64,000 bases of DNA from an uncultured Bacteroidales bacterium (GTDB lineage Bacteria > Bacteroidota > Bacteroidia > Bacteroidales > P3). The stretch lies in the NCBI GenBank assembly GCA_900317285.1, contig ONGA01000001.1, positions 62,001 to 126,000 of the forward strand. Direction: 5' to 3'. The translations under genes and the position numbers were made by a program. Below, piece after piece: positions 8,810 through 17,648 of this stretch. Positions within the stretch are counted from its first letter, which is position 1. The number at the start of each line of letters is the position of its first letter. The notes under the pieces were generated by a model. It saw only the letters and a list, made by a program, of their open reading frames with translations, ran no database searches and was not told where the DNA came from.

Positions 8810-8829
8810 CATTCTCGCTTGTTGGGCGA

Positions 8830-11610
8830 TTATTTGATGATCAGCTTCTCGACTTTGCTGAAGCTGTCGTTGGTGACGCGCACGAAGTAGGCACCGGCGG
8901 GAACACCGCTGAGGTCGATGGTCTGCTCGACTTCGGCATTGACGTTGGCGTTGTAGATAACGCGGCCGCTCATGTCGATGATGCTGCAGTTGACCTTACC
9001 CTCGACACCGCTGAGGTTCATCTTCACAGCGTTGGTGGCGGGGTTGGGGGCGAGACGCATGCTGACGTTGGCAGCAACGGGGTCGATGCTCAGATAGTCC
9101 ACATAGTGGGCGTAGACGGTGAACTCGATACCAGAGGAGAGCTGCTGCATGGTCTCGGCGTTGAGAACCATACCGTAGTAGTTGCGGGCGAGCAGGATAT
9201 CACCAGTCTCGGGATCCTCAACATCGTAGTTCTGGGCAACGAGAACGCCTTGACCAGTAGCCTGGTTGTAGACCTCAAGTTTCTGGCCGTTGGCAAGGAC
9301 GGAGTCAATCACGCAGTGGTTGCCTTCGGGGAAGAAGAAGATGGTCTGGTCGGCAGCGGAGACGAGGTCGACAACCTCATCGCAAACGATGGAATCTTCG
9401 TTACGGGTCTGCAGGCTGACGAAGATGTCGCCTTCGTGACCTTCGTCGGTCAGTTCGCAGGAGAGGGCCACAGGAGTGGTGGCGGCGTTGAGCTCACCAA
9501 CGATGGGGCGAATCATGGGGAGGTAGGAGAAGGTGTGACCAAAACGCAAGCCACTCCCATCAGTAGACGGGCGCTGGGGATCGTAGGTGAAAGCATCATA
9601 GGGCTCCTGGCAGTCGCGCTGACGATAGTAGGGTCTGGTCTCGGGATTGCTGTAGTAGGAAACATTGGTGCTGTCGGTGGCATAGTTGGCTCCACGGTAA
9701 AAGGTCTGGGTCTTGGCAACGGCAAAGTTACCGTTGTTCAGCAGCTCGTAACCGAAGAGGTACATGGTGTTGGGCTGCAGGGCGGGCTGGGCGGGGAACT
9801 CGATGTTGACGGCCTTGTAGTTCTCGTCGGGGAGCATGTAGGTGTACTCGGTGGCGAGGGTGGCGTTACGGTCGTTGTCATTCAGAGTGTACATGGTATC
9901 GGCACCGGTACCCATATCGTACCAAGCCCAGTTACCATCGCTGCCGCGGGCAACGCGGAAAGCGAAGGGCTGAATCTTCGAACCGGTGATGGAGAAGTTG
10001 GAGTCGGTGGCAACCACATACTCAAGGCCGCGGAAGCGGAAGTTCTCGGGGACAACGTCACCAGTCACATAGCTAATGTAAACCTGATAACCGGCCATGC
10101 GGTGGTGATAGTCACCGGGTTCGCCCTCATTGGTCCACACCCAACGGGGCTGCCGAGTAGTACCCACGTTGCGCCACTGGGGCATGAAACTGGAGCCGGA
10201 GGGGATAATACCATTGTCGCGAGACCAGCGGGCACCGGGAACGCTCAGGTTGCTGTGACCAGTGGTGGCGGGAGTGGTGACATTGTAGCACACGGTGTCA
10301 TAGACACCGAGGACAGTGCTGCTGTCGGCATTGACGATGTAAATCATGTAGCCATTCATACCGGCAGTCTCGGTGGAGAGACCACCCTTGCCGTACTCGT
10401 CACCGAGCTCGGTGGCGCCATAGGTAGCTCTGTTGTAGAAGTCGCCCTGGAAGAGGTTGTCGACGGTGGAGTCGTGGTCATAGAAGCCACGCTCATCAAT
10501 CACAATGTCGAACACATCGGTAGGATTGCCCTGGGGAACAGCAGTGGTCTCGCCAGCGGCAACAGTCTCAAAGGCATCACCAATGGCACCGGCTCTGACA
10601 ACGGCGTTGACGTTCATGTCAACAATACCCGTGTTCTGAACCTGGCAACCGAAGGTGAGGGGAATATTCATGCCCTGGGGAATCTGGCCATAGAAACCAT
10701 CGATATAATAGGGGTTGATGACATCGGCAGCGACAGTTCTGTTAAGGGCGCAGATGGTGACATCGTCAATCAGCCAGCCAAAGTCGCCTTCACCGAGGTG
10801 GTCGCCGTTCATGGCAGGACTGTAGGCACGGAAACGGATTTGGATGCTGCTCTCGTTGCGGAGAGAGAACGGCATGGTCTGCGAAAGGCGGAAATAACCA
10901 AACTCGTTGACTTCAACATCAACACCAGCAACGTTAATCTCAACAGTATTCCAAGCAGAGCCAATCTTATAGTCGATATACTCCTTGTCATGGAATTTAA
11001 TATAAGCCTGAACCCAACGCACCACGATGGGACGGTCGTCGCTGGCAGAAGGACGGGCGACGGCGGGGAACTCAACGTAGGCATTGATGTTCTCAGTACC
11101 GGTCTGAATGGGATAGTCTGTCAAACTGATGAACATGAGACCATTGTCGCCTTGAGCATAACTCTGCAGACGACGAATCATAATATTAGATCCTGTCTGG
11201 GGCGTGGTTAAGTATGACAAAACAGGGAAATCGGTTCTAAGCTGAGTCTCGAAATTGGCACTGTCAGTGGCGCGGTTCCAATAACTCTTGCTTGAAGTGG
11301 AGCCGTGAGCCATACTTCCAACAGTCTGACCGTTAATCTGGTCGATGGAGTCGAGCTTGCAGGTGCTGCCGTAGTTGATGCCGGTCATGTTGGCGGTGGC
11401 AAAGTCGAAGCAGCGCAGGGTGTCGTAGACGGCATCCTTGGTGAAGATGGAAGCCTTGTAGTCCACAGGCTGCTCCTGCGACCGGCTCTTCATCATCTCC
11501 TTGAAGTCCTGAGCAGCGGGGCTGTTCACGGGCTTCATAATCTTCGAGGTCTGGGCGAAGGCGACAGTGGCGCACAGAGCCAAACCCAAAAACATAAATA
11601 CTTTTTTCAT
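8830..11610 (-). CDS. Large secreted protein with T9SS type A sorting domain
   Basis: The 926-residue protein has a signal peptide (MKKVFMFLGLALCATVAFA, then QTSK). It ends in a T9SS type A sorting domain: VSMRLAPNPATNAVKMNLSG, VNCSIIDMSGRVIYN, GAYFVRVTNDSFSKVEKLIIK. The N-terminal 300 residues look like a jelly-roll or adhesin-type beta domain (FRAYSPAMNGDHLGEGDFGWLIDDVTICAL), as in surface proteins with a lectin-like fold. The remainder is beta-rich, with no catalytic signature that I recognise. It is monocistronic, with a -7 element about 110 bases upstream. Confidence 0.87.
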   Translation of the reverse strand: MKKVFMFLGLALCATVAFAQTSKIMKPVNSPAAQDFKEMMKSRSQEQPVDYKASIFTKDAVYDTLRCFDFATANMTGINYGSTCKLDSIDQINGQTVGSMAHGSTSSKSYWNRATDSANFETQLRTDFPVLSYLTTPQTGSNIMIRRLQSYAQGDNGLMFISLTDYPIQTGTENINAYVEFPAVARPSASDDRPIVVRWVQAYIKFHDKEYIDYKIGSAWNTVEINVAGVDVEVNEFGYFRLSQTMPFSLRNESSIQIRFRAYSPAMNGDHLGEGDFGWLIDDVTICALNRTVAADVINPYYIDGFYGQIPQGMNIPLTFGCQVQNTGIVDMNVNAVVRAGAIGDAFETVAAGETTAVPQGNPTDVFDIVIDERGFYDHDSTVDNLFQGDFYNRATYGATELGDEYGKGGLSTETAGMNGYMIYIVNADSSTVLGVYDTVCYNVTTPATTGHSNLSVPGARWSRDNGIIPSGSSFMPQWRNVGTTRQPRWVWTNEGEPGDYHHRMAGYQVYISYVTGDVVPENFRFRGLEYVVATDSNFSITGSKIQPFAFRVARGSDGNWAWYDMGTGADTMYTLNDNDRNATLATEYTYMLPDENYKAVNIEFPAQPALQPNTMYLFGYELLNNGNFAVAKTQTFYRGANYATDSTNVSYYSNPETRPYYRQRDCQEPYDAFTYDPQRPSTDGSGLRFGHTFSYLPMIRPIVGELNAATTPVALSCELTDEGHEGDIFVSLQTRNEDSIVCDEVVDLVSAADQTIFFFPEGNHCVIDSVLANGQKLEVYNQATGQGVLVAQNYDVEDPETGDILLARNYYGMVLNAETMQQLSSGIEFTVYAHYVDYLSIDPVAANVSMRLAPNPATNAVKMNLSGVEGKVNCSIIDMSGRVIYNANVNAEVEQTIDLSGVPAGAYFVRVTNDSFSKVEKLIIK

Positions 11611-11721
11611 TGTGTTTAATTTTAAATGTTTGAATTTTTGTTTTCCTGTCTATTTATAATCTTTTCATACTCAGTTATTTCAAAGCCGTCGGGACACAAC
11701 TCCCGCCAACTTTTCAAATTG

Positions 11722-11729
11722 CAAATATA
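11722..11729 (-). promoter_or_regulatory. Putative -7 element of the T9SS gene at 11.6 kb
   Basis: The minus strand reads TATATTTG followed by C, a full TAnnTTTG match. No convincing -33 box is seen at the usual spacing. Confidence 0.5.
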
Positions 11730-11774
11730 GACATTTTTTTTGATACAGCGCTATTTTTTTGTTTTTTTATGAAT

Positions 11775-11811
11775 CCCCACCACCCCCAACCCACCCCCAA
11801 CCCACCCCCAA
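11775..11811. repeat. C-rich tract with G-quadruplex potential on the minus strand
   Basis: Repeated CCCACCCCCAA units give at least six runs of three or more C. The minus strand has the matching G runs separated by 1-2 bases. The tract lies in the divergent intergenic region, 165 bases upstream of the minus-strand T9SS gene. Confidence 0.7.
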
Positions 11812-11832
11812 AAACCAACACCAAAACCCAAA

Positions 11833-11884
11833 AAACCTAAACCGTAAACCGTAAACCCTAAACCGTAAACCTTAAACCGTGAAC
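11833..11884. repeat. Telomere-like heptamer array (AAACCGT)n
   Basis: About seven consecutive 7-base units vary around AAACCGT (AAACCTA, AAACCCT, AAACCTT also occur). The units are noncoding and continue directly from the C-rich tract. Confidence 0.85.
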
Positions 11885-12012
11885 ATAGGAGCATCATATA
11901 CGCATCATATACGCATCATAGGAGAACCCAAGGAGAAGTATAGGAAAATGGTAGTACAAGCATAGGAGGCGTTTTTTACGGATTTCGTCCCACTTTCTCC
12001 TATCCTTCGTCC
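11885..12012. repeat. Intergenic repeat family, copy A
   Basis: The element contains a duplicated 12-base word ATATACGCATCA at 11896-11919, then AGGAGAACC and AAAATGGTAGTACAAGCATA. The reverse complement of the same words in the same order occurs at about 26040-26160, where a 24-base stretch is identical. No coding potential is seen. It fills the rest of the gap before the TPR lipoprotein gene. Confidence 0.75.
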
Positions 12013-12076
12013 CACCCGCCAAAAAAAATCCCTTGCAGGACAATAAAATCCACCCCATGCAGTTATTACAGTTGAT

Positions 12077-13723
12077 ATGTATAAGAAAATAGGTACAATT
12101 ATTATTATAATAAGCGCCCTGGCGGCCGCCTGCAGCAGTCCCCGCCACAGCGCCGCGCCCGACAGCCGCTACCGCCGCCAGCCCATCCGCGAGGTCACCG
12201 AGGAACAGCTCAAGAGCGACGCCATGCTCATCGACGCCGTCGCCCTCGTGGAGAGCGGCCACACCCAGGAAGCCCTCGACCTCTACGGCCGCCTCACCGC
12301 CACCGACCCCGCCTGCGCCGCCGCCTGGTACGGCATGGGGCAGCTCCTCCTCCAGCGCGGCTGGACCGACAGCGCACAGGTGTGCGCACAGCGCGCCGTC
12401 GACCTCAACGCCTCCAACCTCTGGTACCTCCTCTCCCTGGCGCAGGTGCAGCAGGCCCGCGCCGACGCCAAGGGCCTCATCGCCACCTGGCAGCGCGTGG
12501 TCGACCTCAAACCCGAAGTGCCGGAATACTACTACGAGCTCTCCAACGCTTACGTCGCCGACAAGGACATCAACGGCGCCGTCGACGCCCTCAACCGCCT
12601 CGAGAAGCGCATCGGCGTCACCGAACCCGTGTCGCTCCAGAAACAGCGCCTGTGGGTCGCCGCAGGCAAGATGGACAAGGCCATGAAAGAGGTCGAGAGC
12701 CTCGCCGACGCACTGCCCGCGGCGAAGCGCTACAACGCCATCCTCGCCGAGATGAACATGCAGCAGCAGCGCTACTCCAAAGCCAAGCGCTACTACGACC
12801 GCATCCTCGCCGAAGACCCCGACGACCCCTACATCCACATCCAGCTCGCCGAATACTACAAAGCCCTCAACCGCCCCGCCGACGCCGACACCGAGATGAT
12901 TGCCGCCTTCCGCAACCCCGCCCTCGACAGCAAGACAAAACTCCAAATCCTCGGCCAGTTCTACACCTCCGAGGAGTTCTACACCTCGCGCAAGGAGACC
13001 ACCTTCCGCCTGATGGACCTCGCCATGGCACAGTGCAGCGACAGCGCCGAGTTCGCCGCCTTCTACGGCCACGTGCTCTTCATGCAGGAGAAATACGCCG
13101 ACGCCGCCCACTGGTTCGAGGTGGCGCTGGCACGCGACAGCAGCGTCTACGACGTGTGGGAGCTCCTGCTCGTCAGCCTCGACGGCAGCGGCGACACCAC
13201 GGCACGCCTCGACGGCTACGCCCGCCGCGCCGAAGCCCTCTTCCCCATGCACACCCTCCCCCACTTCCTCCTCGCCCGCAACGCCGTCATCGCCAGCCGC
13301 TACGAGGAAGCCATCGAACCCCTCGAGCAGGCCATGAAATGGGGCTTCACCAAAGGATACCTCGAAGCCGAATGCCACGCCCTCATGGCCGAAGCCTGCT
13401 ACCGCACCGGCCGCTACGACCGCGCCTGGAAAGCCTTCGAGGAATGCCTCAAGCTGCGCCCCGACGACATGTCGACCCTCAACAACTACGCCTACTACCT
13501 CGCCGAGCAGCACCTCGAGCTCGAGAAAGCACTCGCCATGAGCCGCCGCACCATCGACGCCGAACCCGACAACGCCAACAGCCTCGACACCTACGCCTGG
13601 ATACTCCACCTCATGGGTCGCGACGCCGAAGCCCTGCCCCACATGCAGAAAGCCGTCAAGCTCGACCCCAAAAGCGACACCCTCCGCCGCCACCTCGACA
13701 TCATCAAAGAAAGCCTGAAATGA
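12077..13723 (+). CDS. Tetratricopeptide-repeat lipoprotein
   Basis: The 548-residue protein has a lipoprotein signal (MYKKIGTIIIIISALAAAC, Cys19) and then about a dozen TPR motifs, for example AVALVESGHTQEALDLYGRL, DAVDALNRLEKR and EACYRTGRYDRAWKAFEECL. It is probably periplasmic, anchored to the inner or outer membrane, and a protein-interaction scaffold. It overlaps the next lipoprotein gene by four bases (ATGA), and that gene in turn overlaps tadA. The coupling of this TPR gene with a DUF4292 gene is a recurring Bacteroidetes arrangement, suggesting a joint role in envelope lipoprotein handling. That role is inferred. Confidence 0.87.
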   Translation: MYKKIGTIIIIISALAAACSSPRHSAAPDSRYRRQPIREVTEEQLKSDAMLIDAVALVESGHTQEALDLYGRLTATDPACAAAWYGMGQLLLQRGWTDSAQVCAQRAVDLNASNLWYLLSLAQVQQARADAKGLIATWQRVVDLKPEVPEYYYELSNAYVADKDINGAVDALNRLEKRIGVTEPVSLQKQRLWVAAGKMDKAMKEVESLADALPAAKRYNAILAEMNMQQQRYSKAKRYYDRILAEDPDDPYIHIQLAEYYKALNRPADADTEMIAAFRNPALDSKTKLQILGQFYTSEEFYTSRKETTFRLMDLAMAQCSDSAEFAAFYGHVLFMQEKYADAAHWFEVALARDSSVYDVWELLLVSLDGSGDTTARLDGYARRAEALFPMHTLPHFLLARNAVIASRYEEAIEPLEQAMKWGFTKGYLEAECHALMAEACYRTGRYDRAWKAFEECLKLRPDDMSTLNNYAYYLAEQHLELEKALAMSRRTIDAEPDNANSLDTYAWILHLMGRDAEALPHMQKAVKLDPKSDTLRRHLDIIKESLK

Positions 13724-14205
13724 AACGCCCCCTCGCACTCGCCGCACTGGCGCTCCTGCTCCTCACCCTCGCCGGATGCCGCTCCTCGCGACAAGCCGCC
13801 AGCACAGGCAGCGCCCCCGGGCAACGCCGCGAATACACCGTGATGACCTTCTCGGCCACCGCCGACGGCATCAGCGTCAACGGGCAGGTGCGCATGGCCC
13901 GCGACAGCGTCATCTGGGTCAGCGTCAACAAATTCATCGAGGTAGGCCGCGCCCTCGCCACCACCGACTCGATATGGGTCAGGTCCATGCTCCTGCCCCA
14001 ACCCATGGCGGGCGACTACCGCGACCTCAAGCGCAAGACCAAACTCGACCTCTCCTTCGACGACCTCCAGGCCATACTCCTCGCCGACGACGCCGAACGG
14101 CGCATCGCCGCCCTCGCCAAGCGCATGGGATACGACGCCACGGTGAAAATCACCCGCCGCGAGAACCCCTCATCCCTCACCTTCCCCTTCAAAAAAGAAC
14201 AATGA
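13720..14205 (+). CDS. DUF4292-type lipoprotein (LolA/LolB-like fold suspected)
   Basis: The 161-residue protein has lipobox LAGC (Cys20), followed by a Ser/Ala linker and the stretch YTVMTFSATADGISVNGQVRMARDSVIWVSVNKFIEVGRALATTDSIWV, the pattern of Bacteroidetes DUF4292 proteins. It is shorter than the usual 220-260 residues; the C-terminal half of the expected half-barrel seems reduced. Start and stop both overlap neighbours by four bases (ATGA), so translation is coupled to the TPR gene and tadA. The codon composition is very GC-rich, like its neighbours. Confidence 0.72.
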   Translation: MKRPLALAALALLLLTLAGCRSSRQAASTGSAPGQRREYTVMTFSATADGISVNGQVRMARDSVIWVSVNKFIEVGRALATTDSIWVRSMLLPQPMAGDYRDLKRKTKLDLSFDDLQAILLADDAERRIAALAKRMGYDATVKITRRENPSSLTFPFKKEQ

Positions 14206-14648
14206 GCATCTTCGACAACCCCGACGAATTCTACATGCGCGAAGCCCTCCGCGAGGCTCGCGCCGCGGCAGCCGAAGGCGAGATACCCGTGGGCGCCGTC
14301 GTCGTGGCTGGCGACACCGTCATCGCCCGCGCCCACAACCAGACCGAGCTGCTGCACGACGTCACCGCACATGCCGAGATGCTGGCATTCACCGCCGCCG
14401 CCGAAGCCCTCGGGGGCAAATACCTCACGGGCTGCACCCTCTACGTCACCCTCGAGCCCTGCGTCATGTGCGCCGGCGCCGCAGGATGGACACAGGTGGA
14501 GCGCATCGTCTACGGCGCCGCCGACCCCAAACGCGGCTTCGAACGCCTCGGGCGCGGCATGCTCCACCCCAAGACCGAGGTCGTCGCCGGTGTCCTCGCC
14601 GACGAATGCCTCGCCCTCGTCAAAGACTTCTTCAAACAGAAACGATAG
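14202..14648 (+). CDS. tadA: tRNA-specific adenosine deaminase TadA
   Basis: TadA converts A34 to inosine in the tRNA-Arg(ACG) anticodon. The 148-residue protein carries the zinc/catalytic motif HAEM (residues 58-61 region) and the second zinc motif EPCVMCAGA, plus the N-terminal FYMREALREARAAAAEGEIPVGAVVV. Length and motifs match TadA rather than guanine or cytosine deaminases. The start ATG overlaps the upstream stop (ATGA). Confidence 0.94.
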   Translation: MSIFDNPDEFYMREALREARAAAAEGEIPVGAVVVAGDTVIARAHNQTELLHDVTAHAEMLAFTAAAEALGGKYLTGCTLYVTLEPCVMCAGAAGWTQVERIVYGAADPKRGFERLGRGMLHPKTEVVAGVLADECLALVKDFFKQKR

Positions 14649-14655
14649 CATCGCG

Positions 14656-14679
14656 CTAACGAAATAACGTAATAACGAA
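14656..14679 (+). repeat. Three tandem octamers of the ATAACGTN type
   Basis: CTAACGAA, ATAACGTA and ATAACGAA lie between tadA and the nucleotidyltransferase gene. This is the same unit as the array after yicC. Confidence 0.85.
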
Positions 14680-14689
14680 AAAACAAAAC

Positions 14690-15580
14690 ATGAAACCAAC
14701 ATTACTAGTTCTCGCTGCCGGCATGGGCAGCCGCTACGGCGGACTCAAACAGATGGACGGCGTAGGCCCCCACGGCGAAATCATCATGGACTACAGCATC
14801 GAAGACGCCATCCGCGCAGGCTTCGGCAAAGTGGTCTTCGTCATCCGCCACTCCTTCGAGGAGGAATTCAAGCGCCACATCAACGCCGACCACTTCGGCG
14901 GCCGCATCCAGGTGGAATACGTCTTCCAGGAACTCGACAAGCTGCCCGCAGGCTTCTCCGTCCCCGAAGGCAGGGAGAAACCCTGGGGCACCAACCACGC
15001 CATCCTCATGGCTAAAGACGCCATCCACGAGCCCTTCGCCATCATCAACGCCGACGATTTCTACGGCCGCGACGCCTTCGAAGTGATGGCCCGCCACCTC
15101 ATGACCCTCGACGGCACCGAAGGACGCTACTGCATGGTGGGCTACCGCCTCGAGAACACCCTCTCCGAAAACGGCACCGTCAGCCGCGGCGTCTGCGAGA
15201 CCTCCAAGGAAGGACTGCTCATCGGCATGACCGAGCGCACCTCCATCGGCCGCACACCCAACGGCATCGAATACAAGGACGCCGACGGCAGCATGCACCC
15301 CCTCGCCGCCGACGCCACCGTCAGCATGAACCTCTTCGGCTTCACGCCCGACTATTTCGCCAAGAGCGAGAAACTCTTCGTCGACTTCCTGAAGGAGCAC
15401 GGCCAGGAGCTCAAGAGCGAGTACTACATCCCCTTCGCCGTCAACACCTTCATCCACAACGGCAGCGCCACGATGACCGTCCTCAAGACCACCGCCCAGT
15501 GGTTCGGCGTCACCTACAAGGAAGACCGCCCCATGGTCGTCGCCCGCCTCGCCAAACTCCACGACCAAGGCGTGTACTAA
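14690..15580 (+). CDS. Sugar-phosphate nucleotidyltransferase family protein
   Basis: The 296-residue protein begins MKPTLLVLAAGMGSRYGGLK, the G-x-G-x-R nucleotide-binding loop of NTP_transferase enzymes. It has metal-binding FAIINADDFYGRDAF and the GTVSRGVC and GLLIGMTERTSI motifs seen in a Bacteroidetes clade of such proteins. These make NDP-sugars from sugar-1-phosphates. The substrate cannot be read from sequence, and no sugar kinase or transferase is adjacent. Confidence 0.85.
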   Translation: MKPTLLVLAAGMGSRYGGLKQMDGVGPHGEIIMDYSIEDAIRAGFGKVVFVIRHSFEEEFKRHINADHFGGRIQVEYVFQELDKLPAGFSVPEGREKPWGTNHAILMAKDAIHEPFAIINADDFYGRDAFEVMARHLMTLDGTEGRYCMVGYRLENTLSENGTVSRGVCETSKEGLLIGMTERTSIGRTPNGIEYKDADGSMHPLAADATVSMNLFGFTPDYFAKSEKLFVDFLKEHGQELKSEYYIPFAVNTFIHNGSATMTVLKTTAQWFGVTYKEDRPMVVARLAKLHDQGVY

Positions 15581-15584
15581 TCCT

Positions 15585-15656
15585 CCCCGCCCCCGGCGGA
15601 TATATTTTTAAGCCCCCCGCCTCCGGCGGAAATCCTGGAAATCCTGGAAATTTCTG
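15585..15656. repeat. Duplicated CCGGCGGA box and a 9-bp-period repeat
   Basis: CCCCGCCCCCGGCGGA (15585-15600) and CCCCCGCCTCCGGCGGA (15614-15630) are near-duplicates. They are followed by tandem AAATCCTGG, AAATCCTGG, AAATTTCTG (15630-15656). Similar words (ATCTTGGAAATCC) recur at 15694-15706, just before the GxxExxY gene. Confidence 0.85.
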
Positions 15657-15721
15657 TTGGGGTTTTCGCCTATCACGCAGAGGCCTGTCAAATCTTGGAA
15701 ATCCGGATTAATCCGACCATT

Positions 15722-16114
15722 ATGGAAGACAGTTTACAATCACTATCGTACGAAATCCGTGGTGCTGCCATGGATGTGTACAATTATTTCGGTCCCGGGC
15801 TGCTCGAATCATTATACGAGAAAGCCATGATTGTGGAGCTGCAGAACAGGGAGATTCCCGTATTGTCGCAAGTCCCATTGAAAGTATCCTACAAAGGTCA
15901 GATTATTGATGCAGACTACAGGCTCGACCTTCTGGTTGACGACTTGATCATCATAGAACTCAAATCGGTTTCCGAGATAACCCCGTTACACTACAAACAG
16001 CTGAGGAGTTATCTGAAGATTGCCAACAAACCTTTGGGTTGGATCATCAACTTCAACGAGAACGATTTCGCCCGTGGCATGATAAAGGTGCCCAACCGAT
16101 ACTTTGTCCCCTAG
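15722..16114 (+). CDS. GxxExxY protein (PD-(D/E)XK-like nuclease fold), copy 1
   Basis: The 130-residue protein has the eponymous motif GLLESLY and, later, YRLDLLVDDLIIIELKSV, which fits the D-(x)n-E-x-K core of the PD-(D/E)XK superfamily. The family is widespread in Bacteroidetes and of unknown function. The ATG at 15722 is chosen because the conserved N-terminus begins close to it; an ATG 27 bases upstream lies in repeat sequence. A second divergent copy is at 26757-27191. Base composition is more AT-rich than in the neighbours. Confidence 0.85.
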   Translation: MEDSLQSLSYEIRGAAMDVYNYFGPGLLESLYEKAMIVELQNREIPVLSQVPLKVSYKGQIIDADYRLDLLVDDLIIIELKSVSEITPLHYKQLRSYLKIANKPLGWIINFNENDFARGMIKVPNRYFVP

Positions 16115-16161
16115 ACCGCGAAGCGGGAAAGAAAGATTCTTGCAGATTTCCAAGATTTGCC

Positions 16162-17442
16162 ATGCCCAAAGGAGAGAAAATAAATAATTTCCAAGATTTC
16201 CAGGATCTCGCGAAGCGGGAGATATTAGCTTTCGCCAGAGAGCATCAGGACGAGGATACCGCGAGGCTGCTGCTGAGTGCCGCGCGGTATCCTTCTATCG
16301 ATATGCCCGCGGCAGTGCAACAAATCGAAGGCCTGCGCACGGCTCGCGAGAAATGGCCCTCGCTCCTAGACTGCGACGACTACCTCTACCCTCCCCGCCT
16401 CAACCGCGAACAGGCCTCGTCCGAGACCACAGCTCGCTACAAAGTCAATCTCCTGCTCACTCCGTTCGCGAAATCTATAAATCCAAATATAAATTTATGG
16501 ATTACGCCGAAGGCGGGAGTGAGAATCGCCGACCTCACCGGCGGCATGGGCATCGACACGCTGGCGTTCGCCAAGGTGGCAGAGCATGTGGACTACGTGG
16601 AACGCGACGCCAACCTCTGTGCCCTGATGGAGCACAACCTCAAGGCCCTTGGAATCACTAACGTCACCGTCCACTGTGCCGACAGCATGGAATGGCTGGC
16701 TACAGCAGGCCCCTTCGACCTCATCTTCATCGACCCGGCGCGACGCGACAGCCACGGCCGCAAGGTGGCTGGATTCGAAGACTGCACCCCCAACATTCTC
16801 GACCATGCGGCGACCCTGCGTGCCCACTGCCAAAAGCTAATGGTCAAGGCCAGCCCCATGATTGACATCGACCTGGCCTGCCACCAACTGGGCGACGTGG
16901 GCGAGGTGCATGTCGTGGGCGCAAGAGGCGAATGCAAGGAGGTGCTGTTTGTGTGCGGCGAGCCGTCAGGCGAGCCGCGGATAAAATGTGTAAATCTGAA
17001 TAATCCGAATACTCAGAATATTCAGAACCAATTCTCTTTCACCAGAGCCGACGAGACCGCGGCCGAGGGACGCTACTGCCAAGCCGTGGGACGCCACCTC
17101 TACGAACCCGACACCACGCTGATGAAAGGCGGCCCCTTCAAACTCATCGCCCAACGCTACGGTCTGGAGCTGTTGGGACGCAACACCCACCTCTACACCG
17201 CCGACCGTCGCATCGACGACTTCCCCGGCCGGGTGTTCGAGGTGCTGCAGGAGATCCAGCTCAACCGCAAGGAAGTGAAGACCGCCATCCCCGACGGCAA
17301 AGCCCACGTGGTGACACGCAACTATCCCGTGGAAGCTGCGGCGCTGCAACGCCAACTGGGCCTCAAGGAAGGCGGCGAGCTCTTCGTCGTCGCCACCACC
17401 GTTGGCACCCGTCTCAGCGGATTTCTCTGCAAAAGAATTTGA
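16162..17442 (+). CDS. THUMP-like class I SAM-dependent methyltransferase
   Basis: The 426-residue protein has a SAM-binding core VRIADLTGGMGIDTLAFAK, then YVERDANLCALMEHNL, FDLIFIDPARRD and a C-terminal THUMP-like domain (GGPFKLIAQRYGLELLGRNTHLYTAD). This matches a Bacteroidetes family of putative RNA methyltransferases. The first in-frame ATG after the previous gene is used. Three stretches with 9-base periodicity sit in frame: NNFQDFQD (16187-16204), SINPNINLW (16471-16497) and NLNNPNTQNIQN (16993-17028). The last is clearly AT-rich in a GC-rich gene and looks like a repeat expansion in a tolerated loop. Confidence 0.82.
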   Translation: MPKGEKINNFQDFQDLAKREILAFAREHQDEDTARLLLSAARYPSIDMPAAVQQIEGLRTAREKWPSLLDCDDYLYPPRLNREQASSETTARYKVNLLLTPFAKSINPNINLWITPKAGVRIADLTGGMGIDTLAFAKVAEHVDYVERDANLCALMEHNLKALGITNVTVHCADSMEWLATAGPFDLIFIDPARRDSHGRKVAGFEDCTPNILDHAATLRAHCQKLMVKASPMIDIDLACHQLGDVGEVHVVGARGECKEVLFVCGEPSGEPRIKCVNLNNPNTQNIQNQFSFTRADETAAEGRYCQAVGRHLYEPDTTLMKGGPFKLIAQRYGLELLGRNTHLYTADRRIDDFPGRVFEVLQEIQLNRKEVKTAIPDGKAHVVTRNYPVEAAALQRQLGLKEGGELFVVATTVGTRLSGFLCKRI

Positions 17443-17449
17443 AAAAAAT

Positions 17450-17480
17450 TTTGCCAGTTGAAAAATTGTTCGTAACTTTG
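17450..17480 (+). promoter_or_regulatory. Promoter of the rplM-rpsI-rpsB-tsf cluster
   Basis: TTTG (17450-17453) is followed after 19 bases by TAACTTTG (17473-17480), an exact match to the Bacteroidetes consensus. Transcription would start near 17487, giving a leader of about 160 bases. Confidence 0.85.
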
Positions 17481-17486
17481 CACTCT

Positions 17487-17648
17487 CCAAAAATGGGGAA
17501 GTTGCGTCTTGTCTACCCGTTCAAGACACTCTTTCTCAGGTTGATAAGCATGGAGACTAATTATCCGTCAGCGGTCAAAATGCGATGCAGTCAGAGGAGA
17601 AATTAACAATTTTGAAAGTTAAAACATCATCGTTAGTAAAATAAAAAA
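17487..17648 (+). promoter_or_regulatory. 5' leader of rplM, possible r-protein control region
   Basis: The 160-base leader contains a hairpin GTCTTG/CAAGAC (17506-17511 with 17522-17527). The remaining sequence has no small ORF that I trust. A regulatory role is inferred only from its length and position. Confidence 0.35.

Noticed and set aside
9106-11211. A 701-codon plus-strand frame across the second T9SS gene
   Set aside because: Antisense reading of the minus-strand gene, which has clear signal peptide and sorting domain.
11833-11884. CRISPR array
   Set aside because: The heptamers are contiguous, with no spacers. None of the repeats in the window have the length and regular spacing of CRISPR units, and no cas gene is present.
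11894-13747. A 617-codon minus-strand frame over the TPR lipoprotein gene
   Set aside because: Antisense low-complexity composition (Gly/Val/Glu); the plus strand has a lipobox and TPR motifs.
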